A stretch of 64,000 bases of DNA from CAVSWT01 sp963777515. GTDB taxonomy: Bacteria > Bacteroidota > Ignavibacteria > Ignavibacteriales > Ignavibacteriaceae. This document shows positions 18,459-27,775 of this stretch, one piece after another (position 1 is the first letter of the stretch; each line of letters starts with the position of its first letter). The position numbers and the translations under genes are program-made. The notes below the pieces were generated by a model. The model was not told the origin of the DNA and searched no databases. It worked only from the letters and a program-made list of their open reading frames with translations. The DNA lies in contig CAVZQU010000021.1 in the NCBI GenBank assembly GCA_963777515.1, positions 124,001 through 188,000 on the forward strand, written 5' to 3'.

Positions 18459-19487
18459 TTTTCAGCAAAATTTGTGATGGGTTAATAAATCTATATCCAA
18501 TCTTTCTTAGTTTAATTATTTCCTCTTCTACTAAAGAAAAATTATCAGCAGGAACAATAATAACCTTTCCCCAATTCTCATTACTTGATTTAACCAAATT
18601 ACTAAATGTCGACTGAATTTGTTTTTGTGATTCACCGGTTATATCAAGTAGACTGCTTTTTTTAATCAATTTTATTTTTCTTTTTTCAAATTCGCTTGTA
18701 ATAAAATTAAAGATTGATGATTTATATAAATTTGAATTGTCATCAACCATGAATAAATGATGCTTTTGGAAATGACGCCTATGATAGAACGAATAGAACC
18801 TTTTAACCTTGGCTCGGAATAATTATCTTCAAGTTTGTATTTTAGTTCATCAATATCATCATTCAGAAGGACAATATACTCTTTCTTAAATTTTAAATGT
18901 TTTTTAACAAACTCTTCGGATTCCTTTGAAGGGATAACATAATATCCAAACAGCTCTGGAAAATTTAATATCTGAGTTGCATTATCATCATTCAGGTTTT
19001 CTAAGCCTGAAACAATTATTCCGACATAACCAGCTTTTTGACGCATCTCTTTATTGTATTCAAAAGTGGCTGACAACTTTAAATTATTTTTTGAATAAAT
19101 AAATAAAATAGTTTTGCCATTAATTTTTTCTTCTTTGGATACTACTTTCACATTTTCATTTTTTAGCTCTGAATTAATTTCACTTAATATTACAGGAATA
19201 GGGAGGTCTTGCGGAACTGAAATTCTGTATGAATATACAACAGAGTCATGTTTGGTCTGGCTGTTTTTTTCATCCTTAAATTTGGTTTGTACAATCCATT
19301 CTTTTTTCAATCCAAAATTGCTAATGCTGGATAAAAATTTTTCTTTAGCGAGCTTTGAACTCACTTCCGCTTTTTCTGACGGCATTTTTATCATTATATA
19401 TTTTTTGTAAATGATATTGGCAAGCAGTAATGTAATCACAATACCTAATAAAACCTGAACTGATGTTTTCTTAATTGATGAGTTCAT
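18451..19487 (-). CDS. divergent polysaccharide deacetylase-like (DUF610-type) protein, frameshifted
   Basis: About 345 residues once joined. An N-terminal membrane anchor (VLLGIVITLLLANIIY) is followed by a domain whose layout resembles the divergent polysaccharide deacetylases: AGYVGIIVSGLENLNDDNA, the GSIRSIIGVISK segment, then FMVDDNSNLYKSS and KVIIVPADNFSLVEEEI. The positions expected for the metal and catalytic residues look changed (IIVSGL for the usual IIDDLG, LLNDD for the HLPME-type loop), so it may be non-catalytic. The frame breaks near 18762: adding one base gives KSHHLFMVDD continuity between 18672-19487 and 18451-18750. Family assignment rests on pattern, not on a search. Confidence 0.55.
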
Positions 19488-19533
19488 TAAAGAAAATTAA
19501 AAGGAAGAGTGTATAATTAAATTTATAGAAATG

Positions 19534-19604
19534 TCATGCTGAACTTGTTTCAGCATCTTTATTTCTATAGAAAATATAGATTCCGAAACAAGTTCGGAAT
19601 GACA
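19534..19604. repeat. paired palindromes, TGAACTTGT core
   Basis: ATGCTGAA (19536-19543) pairs with TTCAGCAT (19549-19556), and ATTCCGAA (19580-19587) pairs with TTCGGAAT (19593-19600). The whole unit is bounded by GTCA and TGAC, and GAACTTGTTTC (19541-19551) is the exact complement of GAAACAAGTTC (19585-19595), so a longer alternative fold exists. It shares the TGAACTTGT core with the elements at 12863 and the arms with that at 2802. Confidence 0.72.
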
Positions 19605-19649
19605 AATGTAATTACTCCACATAATTGTGCGACTTCTGTATTATGAAAA

Positions 19650-20432
19650 TTATTTATCTTTAAAACTAGGTTTTCGCTTTTCAAGAAATGCCGATGTTCC
19701 CTCTTTAAAATCATCTGTACCGCAGCAAACAGCAAACAGATTTGCTTCGTAGCTCTGCCCTTCTTTTGAGGTCATTTCGTCAACGGCTTTTACAGCTTTG
19801 ATTGCCATTTTAACAGCATGATGGCTTTTTGAAATTATTCTTTTTGCAATTTCTTTAGTCTTGTCTATTAATTCATTTTTAGGATAAACATGATTTACCA
19901 AACCAATTCTTAATGCTTCAGATGAATCAATCATATCTCCGGTTAAAATATATTCCATAGCTCTTCCGGAATTAATTAACCTTGTTAATCTTTGTGTACC
20001 GCCGTAGCCTGGAATAATTCCAAGATTAACTTCCGGTTGTCCAAACTTTGCATTTTCCGAAGCGACTCGGAAATGACAAGCTAAAGCTAACTCACAGCCT
20101 CCGCCTAAGGCGAAACCATTAACCGCAGCAATGACCGGTTTTTCAAAATTTTCAATCAATCTGAATATTTCCTGTCCATGTTCAGCAAATTCTTTTCCGG
20201 AAATCATATCAAGTTTATTTAATTCAGAGATGTCAGCACCGGCAACAAATGCTTTTTCTCCGGCTCCGGTTAAAATTATTACCTTTGCATCATTATTATT
20301 TTTTAATTCTTCAAAAATATTCTTTAACTCGGATAAAGTTAACTTGTTTAATGCGTTCAATTTGTCCGGCCTGTTCAATGTAACAACGGCAATTGAGTCA
20401 TTAATTTCTAATAATAAATTTTGATAATTCAT
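19650..20432 (-). CDS. enoyl-CoA hydratase/isomerase (crotonase) family enzyme
   Basis: About 260 residues. Hydrates 2-enoyl-CoA in beta-oxidation or related acyl-CoA metabolism. Signature segments are AGADISELNKL, the oxyanion-hole FALGGGCELALACHFRVAS with its Glu, and FGQPEVNLGIIPGYGGTQRL carrying the second catalytic Glu; both acids of true hydratases are present, supporting crotonase rather than a diverged isomerase. I set the start at the ATG at 20432, preceded by GAGAAG, rather than the TTG four codons upstream. It follows the small outer-membrane-like gene on the same strand. No other beta-oxidation gene is adjacent, so the natural substrate is open. Confidence 0.9.
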   Translation of the reverse strand: MNYQNLLLEINDSIAVVTLNRPDKLNALNKLTLSELKNIFEELKNNNDAKVIILTGAGEKAFVAGADISELNKLDMISGKEFAEHGQEIFRLIENFEKPVIAAVNGFALGGGCELALACHFRVASENAKFGQPEVNLGIIPGYGGTQRLTRLINSGRAMEYILTGDMIDSSEALRIGLVNHVYPKNELIDKTKEIAKRIISKSHHAVKMAIKAVKAVDEMTSKEGQSYEANLFAVCCGTDDFKEGTSAFLEKRKPSFKDK

Positions 20433-20440
20433 TTTACTTC

Positions 20441-21028
20441 TCAATAGTTTATAAATAATGGAAGTCTAATTTTAAAATCCAATAAAACAGTTTGGTTTGT
20501 CCTGAAATAATTATACTGCGCGAGTATATCTATTAAGAAAGTCGAAATTCCGGCGCCAACACTTATACCGACTTTAGAAATATCCTCCGTAAAATTATTT
20601 CTGCCTGAGTTAGGCTTGAATTGATGAACTTTTTCGAAAAAAGTGTAAGCGGCAGAAACTTCAAGTACCGGCATAAATAAAAGTACATTCTCGAATAAAG
20701 GAGGGAAATAATATCGCACTCCAAAGTTAACCGGGATAGAAGATGTTGAAAAATTTGAGTAGTCTGATATTTTATAAAAATCCGGTGAGCCAGGAAATTG
20801 TTCGTAACCTAATCTTGTAAAGACGAAAAATGGGAGATATTCATTATCAGTATATGAGAATTCTACATTTAGTCCATACCCCAAATCTGTAGTATTTGCA
20901 AAATCTCCAACCGGGAATCTCGGTCCAACTCCAAGTGCAATAAAAAATCCGCGTGCCTTATCAGCGGGGGGCGTGGCCGCTAAAAGATTAACCGTCAGTA
21001 AAATTAAAATTAGATGTAATTTTTTCAT
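20441..21028 (-). CDS. probable outer-membrane beta-barrel protein, uncharacterised
   Basis: A 195-residue protein with a signal peptide (residues 1-18, MKKLHLILILLTVNLLAA). The mature part alternates short polar and aromatic strands typical of small outer-membrane barrels: GFFIALGVGPRFPVGDF, YGLNVEFSYTD, FFVFTRLGYEQFPG, SIPVNFGVRYYFPP, KVGISVGAGISTFLID and the terminal IRLPLFINY. A final aromatic-ended strand fits a barrel inserted by the BAM machinery. No conserved domain is recognised. It is separated from the upstream membrane-protein gene by 60 bases. Confidence 0.65.
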   Translation of the reverse strand: MKKLHLILILLTVNLLAATPPADKARGFFIALGVGPRFPVGDFANTTDLGYGLNVEFSYTDNEYLPFFVFTRLGYEQFPGSPDFYKISDYSNFSTSSIPVNFGVRYYFPPLFENVLLFMPVLEVSAAYTFFEKVHQFKPNSGRNNFTEDISKVGISVGAGISTFLIDILAQYNYFRTNQTVLLDFKIRLPLFINY

Positions 21029-21088
21029 TGAATGATATAATTATAAAGATAAAAATACAAAATATAACTTTCTTCTTAAATGACGAGA

Positions 21089-21901
21089 TTAACTTTTATT
21101 TTTGATTCCTCTTGTAATCAAAACCAAAATGATTAACAAAATTAAATATCCAGGAAATAAAAACGGGTCGAACAATTTTACGGGAATAAAAAATCCATCC
21201 CAGCTATCATAGTTGGCAGCGAATAATAAATTAACAATTGATTTTGAATTACTTCCAAAGCAAAGAAAGTAAATCCATAAAGTCGAAAATATAGTAATGC
21301 AAATAACATATATATTTGAAAAATATTTGAAAATTATTCCAATCATTATTGCTATTAAAATTAGCGGGACATAATTATTAAAAATGTAACCTATATTAAT
21401 ATCGATTTTATTTTGAAGCGGAATAAATTCATAAGCAAAAATCAAAATTGTTAATGCTGTTGAGAATAGTAATTTAGATTTCCTTCCTTCAATCGTTATG
21501 AATAAAAACGCAGTGAATAAAAATAACTGAGGAATATTCCAGAAAAGATAAATCGGATAATCAACAATTGAAGATAAACCTAATTCATAAAAACGATAAG
21601 GGTCTGCTATCACTGCTTTATTTAAAATCAATAAAGTAGGAATTGTTATAATTGCTGGAATTAATACCCAAATAAAGATTGGTAAATATCTTTTATAAGA
21701 TGGTTTCGAAAATAATTCTTTTAGAAATGCAAAATGTTTTTTTCTCGCAACAAAGATAAACGGAATTACAAGACTCAAATGGAATCTAAATCCAGCGAGA
21801 ATGATATACTCATCAAGTTCAAAATATTTTAATAATAGTCCGGCAGCATTTACAAATATGACTGCTAAAATTATCGAAAGAATATTTATTTTAGCTTGCA
21901 C
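21089..21901 (-). CDS. polytopic membrane protein, uncharacterised
   Basis: A 270-residue hydrophobic protein with about eight membrane segments, among them INILSIILAVIFVNAAGLLL, SLVIPFIFVARK, YLPIFIWVLIPAIITIPTLL and a C-terminal FLFPGYLILLIILVLITRG ending in GIKNKS. I do not recognise the family. The middle section (YPIYLFWNIPQLFLFTAFLF) has a loose resemblance to CPBP-type membrane proteases, but their Glu-Glu and His motifs are not evident, so I do not assign it. It starts five bases after the stop of the DUF2231 gene, so the two are co-transcribed. Confidence 0.6.
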   Translation of the reverse strand: MQAKINILSIILAVIFVNAAGLLLKYFELDEYIILAGFRFHLSLVIPFIFVARKKHFAFLKELFSKPSYKRYLPIFIWVLIPAIITIPTLLILNKAVIADPYRFYELGLSSIVDYPIYLFWNIPQLFLFTAFLFITIEGRKSKLLFSTALTILIFAYEFIPLQNKIDINIGYIFNNYVPLILIAIMIGIIFKYFSNIYVICITIFSTLWIYFLCFGSNSKSIVNLLFAANYDSWDGFFIPVKLFDPFLFPGYLILLIILVLITRGIKNKS

Positions 21902-21906
21902 AAAAC

Positions 21907-22380
21907 CTACTTGGTGATTTCCATTTTCTTTAAGTCTGTCCCGATTCCATATTTATAAACAAGTTTCCCTCCATGCTCACCAGTTTCAAAAACTAAAAAG
22001 AATCCTGCCAACGCCAGTACAATAAACAAATATTTTATTGTTCCTTGAAATTTCTTCTTTAATACTAAAAATGTTCTATAAACAAGCAAAGTAGAAAAAA
22101 ACCAGACAGTATAGTTTGCATAGTCAGAATGTTCTGAAATTGCTTGAAGCTGTATTACAACCCCTTGCTTCTTAAGTGCTTCAGCCACTTCTTCAGCTTG
22201 GTTTCCTGTTAATACAGCGGCAAGTGTACCGAGCACGCCAAGAAATAAAAATAAATGTGCCACTTTAGATAGGAATTCATTTTTAAGAACAATTCCTAAA
22301 ATTTCAAAAAGCGTGTATGCAGATAATAATGCTATTGGAAAGTGAACAATCTTCGGATGAAGACCTGCTAAAAAATCCAT
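21907..22380 (-). CDS. DUF2231-type membrane protein
   Basis: A 157-residue inner-membrane protein with four hydrophobic segments. The start MDFLAGLHPKIVHFPIAL contains the HPxxVHFPIAL signature of DUF2231, whose histidines suggest a metal or haem ligand, and the second helix contains LGVLGTLAAVLTGNQAEE, also typical. A conserved His (EHGGKLVYKYG) lies near the C-terminus. The molecular role is not established for the family; members often accompany respiratory or cytochrome genes. Here it leads a two-gene unit with an unknown membrane protein and lies 66 bases downstream of truA. Confidence 0.8.
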   Translation of the reverse strand: MDFLAGLHPKIVHFPIALLSAYTLFEILGIVLKNEFLSKVAHLFLFLGVLGTLAAVLTGNQAEEVAEALKKQGVVIQLQAISEHSDYANYTVWFFSTLLVYRTFLVLKKKFQGTIKYLFIVLALAGFFLVFETGEHGGKLVYKYGIGTDLKKMEITK

Positions 22381-22446
22381 TCCGTTTCCTCAGATAATTT
22401 TTTACAAGAATTGAATAAACATTCTGTTTGGTAATTTAAATCTAAC

Positions 22447-23181
22447 TTAGTACTTCACTTTAAAGAGAAACAAACCTTTTGCTGGAACCGCTTCTTTTGC
22501 TGCTTCCCTGTCTTTTGCATTAATTATTGATGTAATAAATTCTTCTTCAAGGTTATCTTTTTGTGCAGACAATAAAGTTCCTATTATTGCTCGTACCATG
22601 CCGTGTAGAAATCTATTTGCTTCAATTATCCCAATGATAAAATCTTTAGTTTCTCTAAAATGGATATTGTAAATATTGCAATTTTTATTTTCAATTTCAG
22701 AGTTCTTTTTCGAAAATGAAGAAAAATCATTTTCACCTAAAAGTGATTTAGAAATGTTATTTAATTTTAAGCAATCAATTTTTCCTTTATAGTAATAAGA
22801 ATACTTAAAATAAAAAGGCGATTTTATTTTAGAAATCAAATAAATATAACTTCTCTTTCTTGCATCAAATCTTGAATTAAATTCTTCAGCGACCTCATCC
22901 ATTTTAATAATTGAAATATCGAATGGAAGTAACGAATTTAGAGAATATCTAAATTTATATAGGTCCAAATTATTTTCAGTCTTAAAATTTGCAACCTGTC
23001 CCAATGCATGAACACCGGCATCAGTTCTGCCTGATCCAATTAAGTTAACATCTTCTTTTAAAATTGTTTTTATTGCATCTGATATCTTTTGCTGAATTGT
23101 AATCGCATTTGCTTGAATCTGCCAGCCGGCATAGTGAGTCCCATCATATTGAATCAGCATTTTATAATTTTTGTAAGGCAT
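22447..23181 (-). CDS. truA: tRNA pseudouridine(38-40) synthase
   Basis: A 244-residue cytoplasmic enzyme that converts uridines 38-40 of the tRNA anticodon arm to pseudouridine. Signature segments are YDGTHYAGWQIQ at the N-terminus, the catalytic GSGRTDAGVHALGQVANF with the Asp, and the C-terminal RFLHGMVRAIIGTLL. Length is normal. Start is ATG at 23181. The tail ends with KGLFLFKVKY, as in other TruA proteins (LxLxxVxY). It is followed by DUF2231 and membrane-protein genes in the same direction. Confidence 0.96.
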   Translation of the reverse strand: MPYKNYKMLIQYDGTHYAGWQIQANAITIQQKISDAIKTILKEDVNLIGSGRTDAGVHALGQVANFKTENNLDLYKFRYSLNSLLPFDISIIKMDEVAEEFNSRFDARKRSYIYLISKIKSPFYFKYSYYYKGKIDCLKLNNISKSLLGENDFSSFSKKNSEIENKNCNIYNIHFRETKDFIIGIIEANRFLHGMVRAIIGTLLSAQKDNLEEEFITSIINAKDREAAKEAVPAKGLFLFKVKY

Positions 23182-23376
23182 AATAACTTGTAAATCTAAT
23201 ATTGAAAATTAAGAATTATTATTATCGAATAAAAAGCACTGAAATACTTGCTTAATAAGTAATAGATGTGATCTATCTTATAATTTATTAGCATAGTGAT
23301 TGACTTCAAAATAGAAATCATAAATCATTTTATATTGTCTTTGAGATTAAAATTACAAACACATAAAGGAGATTCT

Positions 23377-23526
23377 ATGCTTTGGACAATATTTGTAATA
23401 TTGTTGGTGTTATGGCTATTAGGAATGATTAGTGCATATACTCTTGGCGGTTTTATTCACATACTTTTGATAATCGCTTTAGTTGTATTAGTTATTAGAT
23501 TAATTCAAGGCAAGCGTGTTCTTTAA
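23377..23526 (+). CDS. small lmo0937-type membrane protein, 49 residues
   Basis: A very small, almost wholly hydrophobic protein with two membrane segments: MLWTIFVILLVLWLLGM and FIHILLIIALVVLVIRLI, joined by SAYTLGG and ending QGKRVL. That matches the short lmo0937 / DUF5670-type family, whose function is unknown but which is often induced by stress. I chose the ATG at 23377, preceded by AAGGAG seven bases upstream, over an in-frame start 27 codons earlier that would add an unconvincing leader. It is followed by a strong terminator, so it is a single-gene transcript. Confidence 0.8.
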   Translation: MLWTIFVILLVLWLLGMISAYTLGGFIHILLIIALVVLVIRLIQGKRVL

Positions 23527-23599
23527 TATTTGAAAATATGAATTAAGAATAAGACAAGCCTTATGAGGTTAAGAAATCATTTTTAGATATCCCTAAATA

Positions 23600-23630
23600 G
23601 CTGCTTCACTTTTTGAAGCAGCTTTTTTTT
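23600..23630 (+). terminator. Rho-independent terminator
   Basis: GCTGCTTC (23600-23607), 7-base loop, GAAGCAGC (23615-23622), then eight T. It ends the transcript of the small membrane protein. Confidence 0.9.
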
Positions 23631-23690
23631 ATTATTGTGGTCATTCTATCTTTTTCAGTTCTTCCTAATTCTTTGGCTCTATCAATAAAT

Positions 23691-25055
23691 CTATTTAATA
23701 TAAACAGTTTTTATATTCACAAATTCTTTTATGCCAAATTCTGAAAGTTCTCTGCCGTAACCGGATTCTTTAATTCCTCCAAAAGGCAAACGGGGATCGG
23801 ATTTTACAAATTCATTAATAAAACAATTACCAGCTTCTATTTGCTGTGAAGCGATTCTCCTTCCCTTCTCAATATTTTTTGTAAACACTGCTGCTCCTAA
23901 TCCAAAGTTTGAATCATTAGCAATTCTAATTGCATCATCTTCATCTTTTGCTTTTATTAATGATGCAACAGGACCAAAAAGTTCTTCATCATAAGCAGGC
24001 ATTCCGGGTTTTACATTTGATATTACTGTTGGGGGATAAAAAGCACCTTCACCTTCCGGAGGCTTTCCCCCTAATAAAACTTCTGCACCTTTTTCAATGC
24101 TAATATTAACCTGTTGATGTAGTTCATCACGAAGTTTTTTACTTGCTTGAGGGCCTAAATCATTATTTTTATCAAAAGGATCGCCCATTTTTTTTGATTT
24201 CATTTGTTCAACAAATAAATCTTTAAACTTATCAAAAACTTTTTCAACCACTATAAATCTTTTTGCAGCTATACAGCTTTGCCCTCCATTAATTAATCTT
24301 GAAGTTGCACAAGTTTTCGAAGCAGCCGCTAAATCAGCATCCTCTAAAATTATATATGGATCGCTGCCGCCTAACTCCATTACCGTTTTCTTAAGTAATG
24401 AGCCTGCTGTTTTAGCAACTGCTTTTCCGGCAGGCACACTTCCGGTTAAAGTAACAGCTTTTATTTTTTCATTGCTAATTACGTCTTCCATCTTTGAAGA
24501 TGATAAAATTATAGTTCGAAATAGATTTTCTGGAAATCCGGCTTTCTTAAAAATATTTTCAATTATTAAAGCACAGCCGGTAACATTAGATGCATGTTTT
24601 AGTAACCCAGCATTACCAGCCATCAATGCAGGCACTGCGAATCTAAATACCTGCCAAAACGGGAAGTTCCAGGGCATTACTGCCAGCACTATTCCCAAAG
24701 GATTATATGTGACAAAACTTTCCGAAGCATCAGTTTTAACATTAATTTCTTTCAAGAATGCTTCGGCATTTTCAGCATAATATCTACATACCCAGGCACA
24801 TTTCTCAACTTCTCCAATAGATTGTTGAATAGGTTTACCCATTTCAAGCGTCATCATTTCAGCAAACTTCTGTTTATCTTTATTTAAAATTTCAGCTGAT
24901 TTTAACATTTTTTCAGATCGTTCTTTGAAACTTGTATTTCGCCAGATTAGGAATGTTTCATGTGTTGAATCGATAATTGAAGAAATCTTTTGTTCATCCA
25001 TTTCTTCATAAGATTTTAGTTCGTTTCCATTAGCTGGATTAATTGACTTTAACAT
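23691..25055 (-). CDS. NAD(P)-dependent aldehyde dehydrogenase, succinate-semialdehyde dehydrogenase type
   Basis: A 454-residue cytoplasmic enzyme oxidising an aldehyde to an acid. Landmarks in order: the nucleotide-binding PWNFPFWQVFRFAVPALMAG with the catalytic Asn, the general base Glu in KTVMELGGSDPYIILEDADL, the nucleophilic Cys in LINGGQSCIAAKRFIV, and PRLPFGGIKESGYGRELSEFG near the end. The GGQSC and SGYGREL features and the short length (about 450) fit the GabD/YneI succinate-semialdehyde dehydrogenase branch, but ALDH substrate calls from sequence alone are soft. Single gene with ATG at 25055; the stop is 60 bases from the terminator of the convergent small membrane gene. Confidence 0.9.
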   Translation of the reverse strand: MLKSINPANGNELKSYEEMDEQKISSIIDSTHETFLIWRNTSFKERSEKMLKSAEILNKDKQKFAEMMTLEMGKPIQQSIGEVEKCAWVCRYYAENAEAFLKEINVKTDASESFVTYNPLGIVLAVMPWNFPFWQVFRFAVPALMAGNAGLLKHASNVTGCALIIENIFKKAGFPENLFRTIILSSSKMEDVISNEKIKAVTLTGSVPAGKAVAKTAGSLLKKTVMELGGSDPYIILEDADLAAASKTCATSRLINGGQSCIAAKRFIVVEKVFDKFKDLFVEQMKSKKMGDPFDKNNDLGPQASKKLRDELHQQVNISIEKGAEVLLGGKPPEGEGAFYPPTVISNVKPGMPAYDEELFGPVASLIKAKDEDDAIRIANDSNFGLGAAVFTKNIEKGRRIASQQIEAGNCFINEFVKSDPRLPFGGIKESGYGRELSEFGIKEFVNIKTVYIK

Positions 25056-25159
25056 TTTAAACCTCAGTTAAATCAAAATTATTTATAAATAATAATTATT
25101 TTTCAAATGAATTGCCGTAATTGAAACCCCTCAAGTTTATTAATGTGATTTTCTTTAAT

Positions 25160-26392
25160 TCATGAAACTCTTTTTATTACAACCAGAGTTTTATCGTCAT
25201 TGTATTTACCGTCTTTAGAAAATTTAATGACGTCTTCTAATATAGAATAGGTAATTTCTTTACTCGTTTTCTTTTTTGATTTTTTGATTTGCTTAATCAA
25301 TCTTTCTTCACCATAATTTTCATATGAAGAGTCTGCAGTATCAGTTATACCGTCAGAATAGATTACAAGCACATCATTAATGCTGAAATTAATATTATCA
25401 ATTACATATCTCGCATTAGGTGTTGGCCCCAATAACATACCAGTAGGATTCAATTCTATTATTTCATCAGTAGCGCTTTTTAAAAAGAAAGGCGGATTAT
25501 GGCCCGCATTTGCATAAAGAAACAATCCATTTCTATCTGTTGATAATTCACCGTAAAATAATGAAGCAAATTTATCATCGGCAAAAATCTGGTTTACAAG
25601 TGCATTCATTCTTTTCATCAACGGGGCAATTTTTATTTCAAAACTTGCTGCCATTCTAAGCGCGCCTGAAATATACATAGCTTCTGCAGAAGCACTGACT
25701 CCCTTGCTGGCAGCATCTCCAACCACTATACCTAATCTTTCCTTGTCATCACCTATTTCAAGGTAGTCAAAAAAATCTCCGCCGACTATTTCAGCCGGTT
25801 GAGTTATTCCAAATAATTCATAGTTGTGAAATTGATATTCGTGTTCAGGTAAAATACTTTTCTGCAGTTCTCTTGCTTTATCAATATCTGCCTTCAGTGA
25901 CTTTGCTTTTGCATGATACCTTTTCTGTTTTATTTGTGCGGTAAGAGCAGTAGCAATAATATTTAACGTTAGTTTAAATTGTTCGTCTATTTCATTGCTG
26001 TTTAAAGCAAGCAAATATTCATAATAATATTTGTCCTTAACTTTTATTTTTTCACCAACTCCTGAGGCAGAGTATTTAAAAATTCCTATTTGTCTGAGAA
26101 CTTCATTTGTTTCGTTACCCAACACTGTCCTTTCTTTTGCTATAAAATCAAAGATAGGATACTCTGCAATCGGTAAAACAAAGTCATCATTAATTTTTTC
26201 TATCGTGCCTGTTTGAAACAATAGCTGGTAACCAGTTAAATCATTTTTCAGCCTCCATATTCGGCCACCGGTAACATTAATATTTTCATGCTCAACAATT
26301 TGATTCACAGTGGCGAAAAGCATCTCTTCTTCCGATTTGAAACTTTTAGAAGCAATGTTCTCAACTGTTTTGTGTAGCCTTTTTTGATCCAT
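25160..26392 (-). CDS. RsbU/SpoIIE-type serine phosphatase with N-terminal sensor region
   Basis: A 410-residue PP2C-like regulator. Residues 1-150 look like a GAF-type sensor (VGEKIKVKDKYYYEYLLAL), then a short coiled linker (KARELQKSILPE), then the SpoIIE/RsbU catalytic domain: PAEIVGGDFFDYLEIGDD with metal-binding Asp, LGIVVGDAASKGVSASAEA, ANAGHNPPFFL and VIYSDGITDTAD. Proteins of this kind dephosphorylate STAS anti-anti-sigma factors in partner-switching stress circuits. No STAS or anti-sigma kinase gene lies nearby, so its partner is elsewhere. The core metal ligands are intact, so it is likely active. Confidence 0.9.
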   Translation of the reverse strand: MDQKRLHKTVENIASKSFKSEEEMLFATVNQIVEHENINVTGGRIWRLKNDLTGYQLLFQTGTIEKINDDFVLPIAEYPIFDFIAKERTVLGNETNEVLRQIGIFKYSASGVGEKIKVKDKYYYEYLLALNSNEIDEQFKLTLNIIATALTAQIKQKRYHAKAKSLKADIDKARELQKSILPEHEYQFHNYELFGITQPAEIVGGDFFDYLEIGDDKERLGIVVGDAASKGVSASAEAMYISGALRMAASFEIKIAPLMKRMNALVNQIFADDKFASLFYGELSTDRNGLFLYANAGHNPPFFLKSATDEIIELNPTGMLLGPTPNARYVIDNINFSINDVLVIYSDGITDTADSSYENYGEERLIKQIKKSKKKTSKEITYSILEDVIKFSKDGKYNDDKTLVVIKRVS

Positions 26393-26471
26393 TTATTTCA
26401 ACTTTTTACTTAAATAAAATTATATAAAAATTAATTGATGTGTTAATATATTTAGAATTTTTCATCAATTC

Positions 26472-27743
26472 TTATTTAGTGTAATAATCAATCATTTGCT
26501 GAATTGCTCTTTTGCATACAGGGCAAAAATTATTTACCGTTGCTGATTTCATTGTGCAATCATAACAAGGCCGGTAAATCCCTTTGCTGGAATAACCACC
26601 TCCTTCAAAAGCACCAACTTTTTTTAAATACTTATCTTCAGCTGGAGTTGGAATTGGAGTTGAAGGATCAACCATATCTTTCCACTTTGAATCGAAGTCT
26701 ATCAATGTAGTGATATTCGGTTCGAGCGGCTCCACATCTTTAGGATAAAAATTTTGATAACTCACATCAGAGGTATAATACTCATCAGCTAAAAATGCAA
26801 AACCATGTCCTAACTCATGAACAATAATATATTCACTAAAATGATTATCACTCACAACAACAGAGTAATCATTATAAATTGCTCCGCCGCCATATCGGTT
26901 AGTATTAACAATAATTATTATTTGATCATAAGGGACATTTGCTGCTACGTCCCGGACAGATTTGTTATCCGTAGTCATTAAATATCTGTCAAGGTCAAGC
27001 GAATAAAAACTGGAATTGAGTAAGGTTTTTTTCCAAACATGATCCGCTGGGATATCAGTTCCTTCTTCTAATGACGGTGCCTCAACTCCGTAAATATTAA
27101 ATTTATCTTTGTTCTCTTTATAAGGAGAGGAATTAAAAAGAAAGTCTGTAAATTTATTACAATCATTTTTAAACTTATCAAGTTCATCTTTAGTATAGCC
27201 TTCGGGAATAAAGACTATATCAACTTTGTTTGATGAATCACCGTTATGCAGAACATTAAATGTTTTATATTCTTTCGATCTTTCGGTTTTAATAAAATAA
27301 TTATTGGGACTAATATTATACACAAACTTTTTAATCAAATTATTTTTTTTATTCCGGCTGTAAAATTCAACTCGAACTTTGCTTTTAGGAAACGGCATAA
27401 TAACTGTTTCGCTAAAACTTTTTGTAGTTTTCTTTGCTTCATCTGTAGTTTGCCATTCATGAAAAAGAGTTGAGTATCCGTGAGAATAAATTAATTTATT
27501 GCTGCTTTCATCATAGACTTTTATTCGATAAACACCATAATTAAATGGATCAATCAAATTAACATGCGAACCGCCATAATAAGGTTCTTCAATCAGCTCA
27601 TCAATAGAATAAGAATCGCTTGAGCTGTCACCTGTATGGTAATAATCAATCCTTAATGTTTTATTAATAAAGTAATCATTAAAATTAATTTGAGAAAAGA
27701 CAGCAATGTTTAGGACAAAAATTAGAGAAATGAACTTCAGCAT
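26472..27743 (-). CDS. secreted M64-family (IgA peptidase-like) metallopeptidase
   Basis: A 423-residue exported zinc peptidase. It has a signal peptide (residues 1-17), an N-terminal domain of about 160 residues, then the M64 catalytic region starting NGDSSNKVDIVFIPEGYTKDE and the zinc site HELGH at 309-313 within YIIVHELGHGFAFLADEYY. A C-terminal cysteine-rich segment (RPCYDCTMKS, FCPVCKRAIQ) matches the conserved end of M64 proteins. The family is named for Clostridium ramosum IgA peptidase, but in free-living bacteria the substrate is unknown. There is no T9SS tail. It lies 32 bases downstream of pyrE? No: pyrE begins after it in transcription order, so this gene is read first. Confidence 0.88.
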   Translation of the reverse strand: MLKFISLIFVLNIAVFSQINFNDYFINKTLRIDYYHTGDSSSDSYSIDELIEEPYYGGSHVNLIDPFNYGVYRIKVYDESSNKLIYSHGYSTLFHEWQTTDEAKKTTKSFSETVIMPFPKSKVRVEFYSRNKKNNLIKKFVYNISPNNYFIKTERSKEYKTFNVLHNGDSSNKVDIVFIPEGYTKDELDKFKNDCNKFTDFLFNSSPYKENKDKFNIYGVEAPSLEEGTDIPADHVWKKTLLNSSFYSLDLDRYLMTTDNKSVRDVAANVPYDQIIIIVNTNRYGGGAIYNDYSVVVSDNHFSEYIIVHELGHGFAFLADEYYTSDVSYQNFYPKDVEPLEPNITTLIDFDSKWKDMVDPSTPIPTPAEDKYLKKVGAFEGGGYSSKGIYRPCYDCTMKSATVNNFCPVCKRAIQQMIDYYTK

Positions 27744-27775
27744 ATTTTAAAGTCTGTTTATAGTTGAATATTGAT

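Noticed and set aside
21089..21901. CPBP-type intramembrane protease
   Set aside because: The Glu-Glu and His motifs of that family are not visible.
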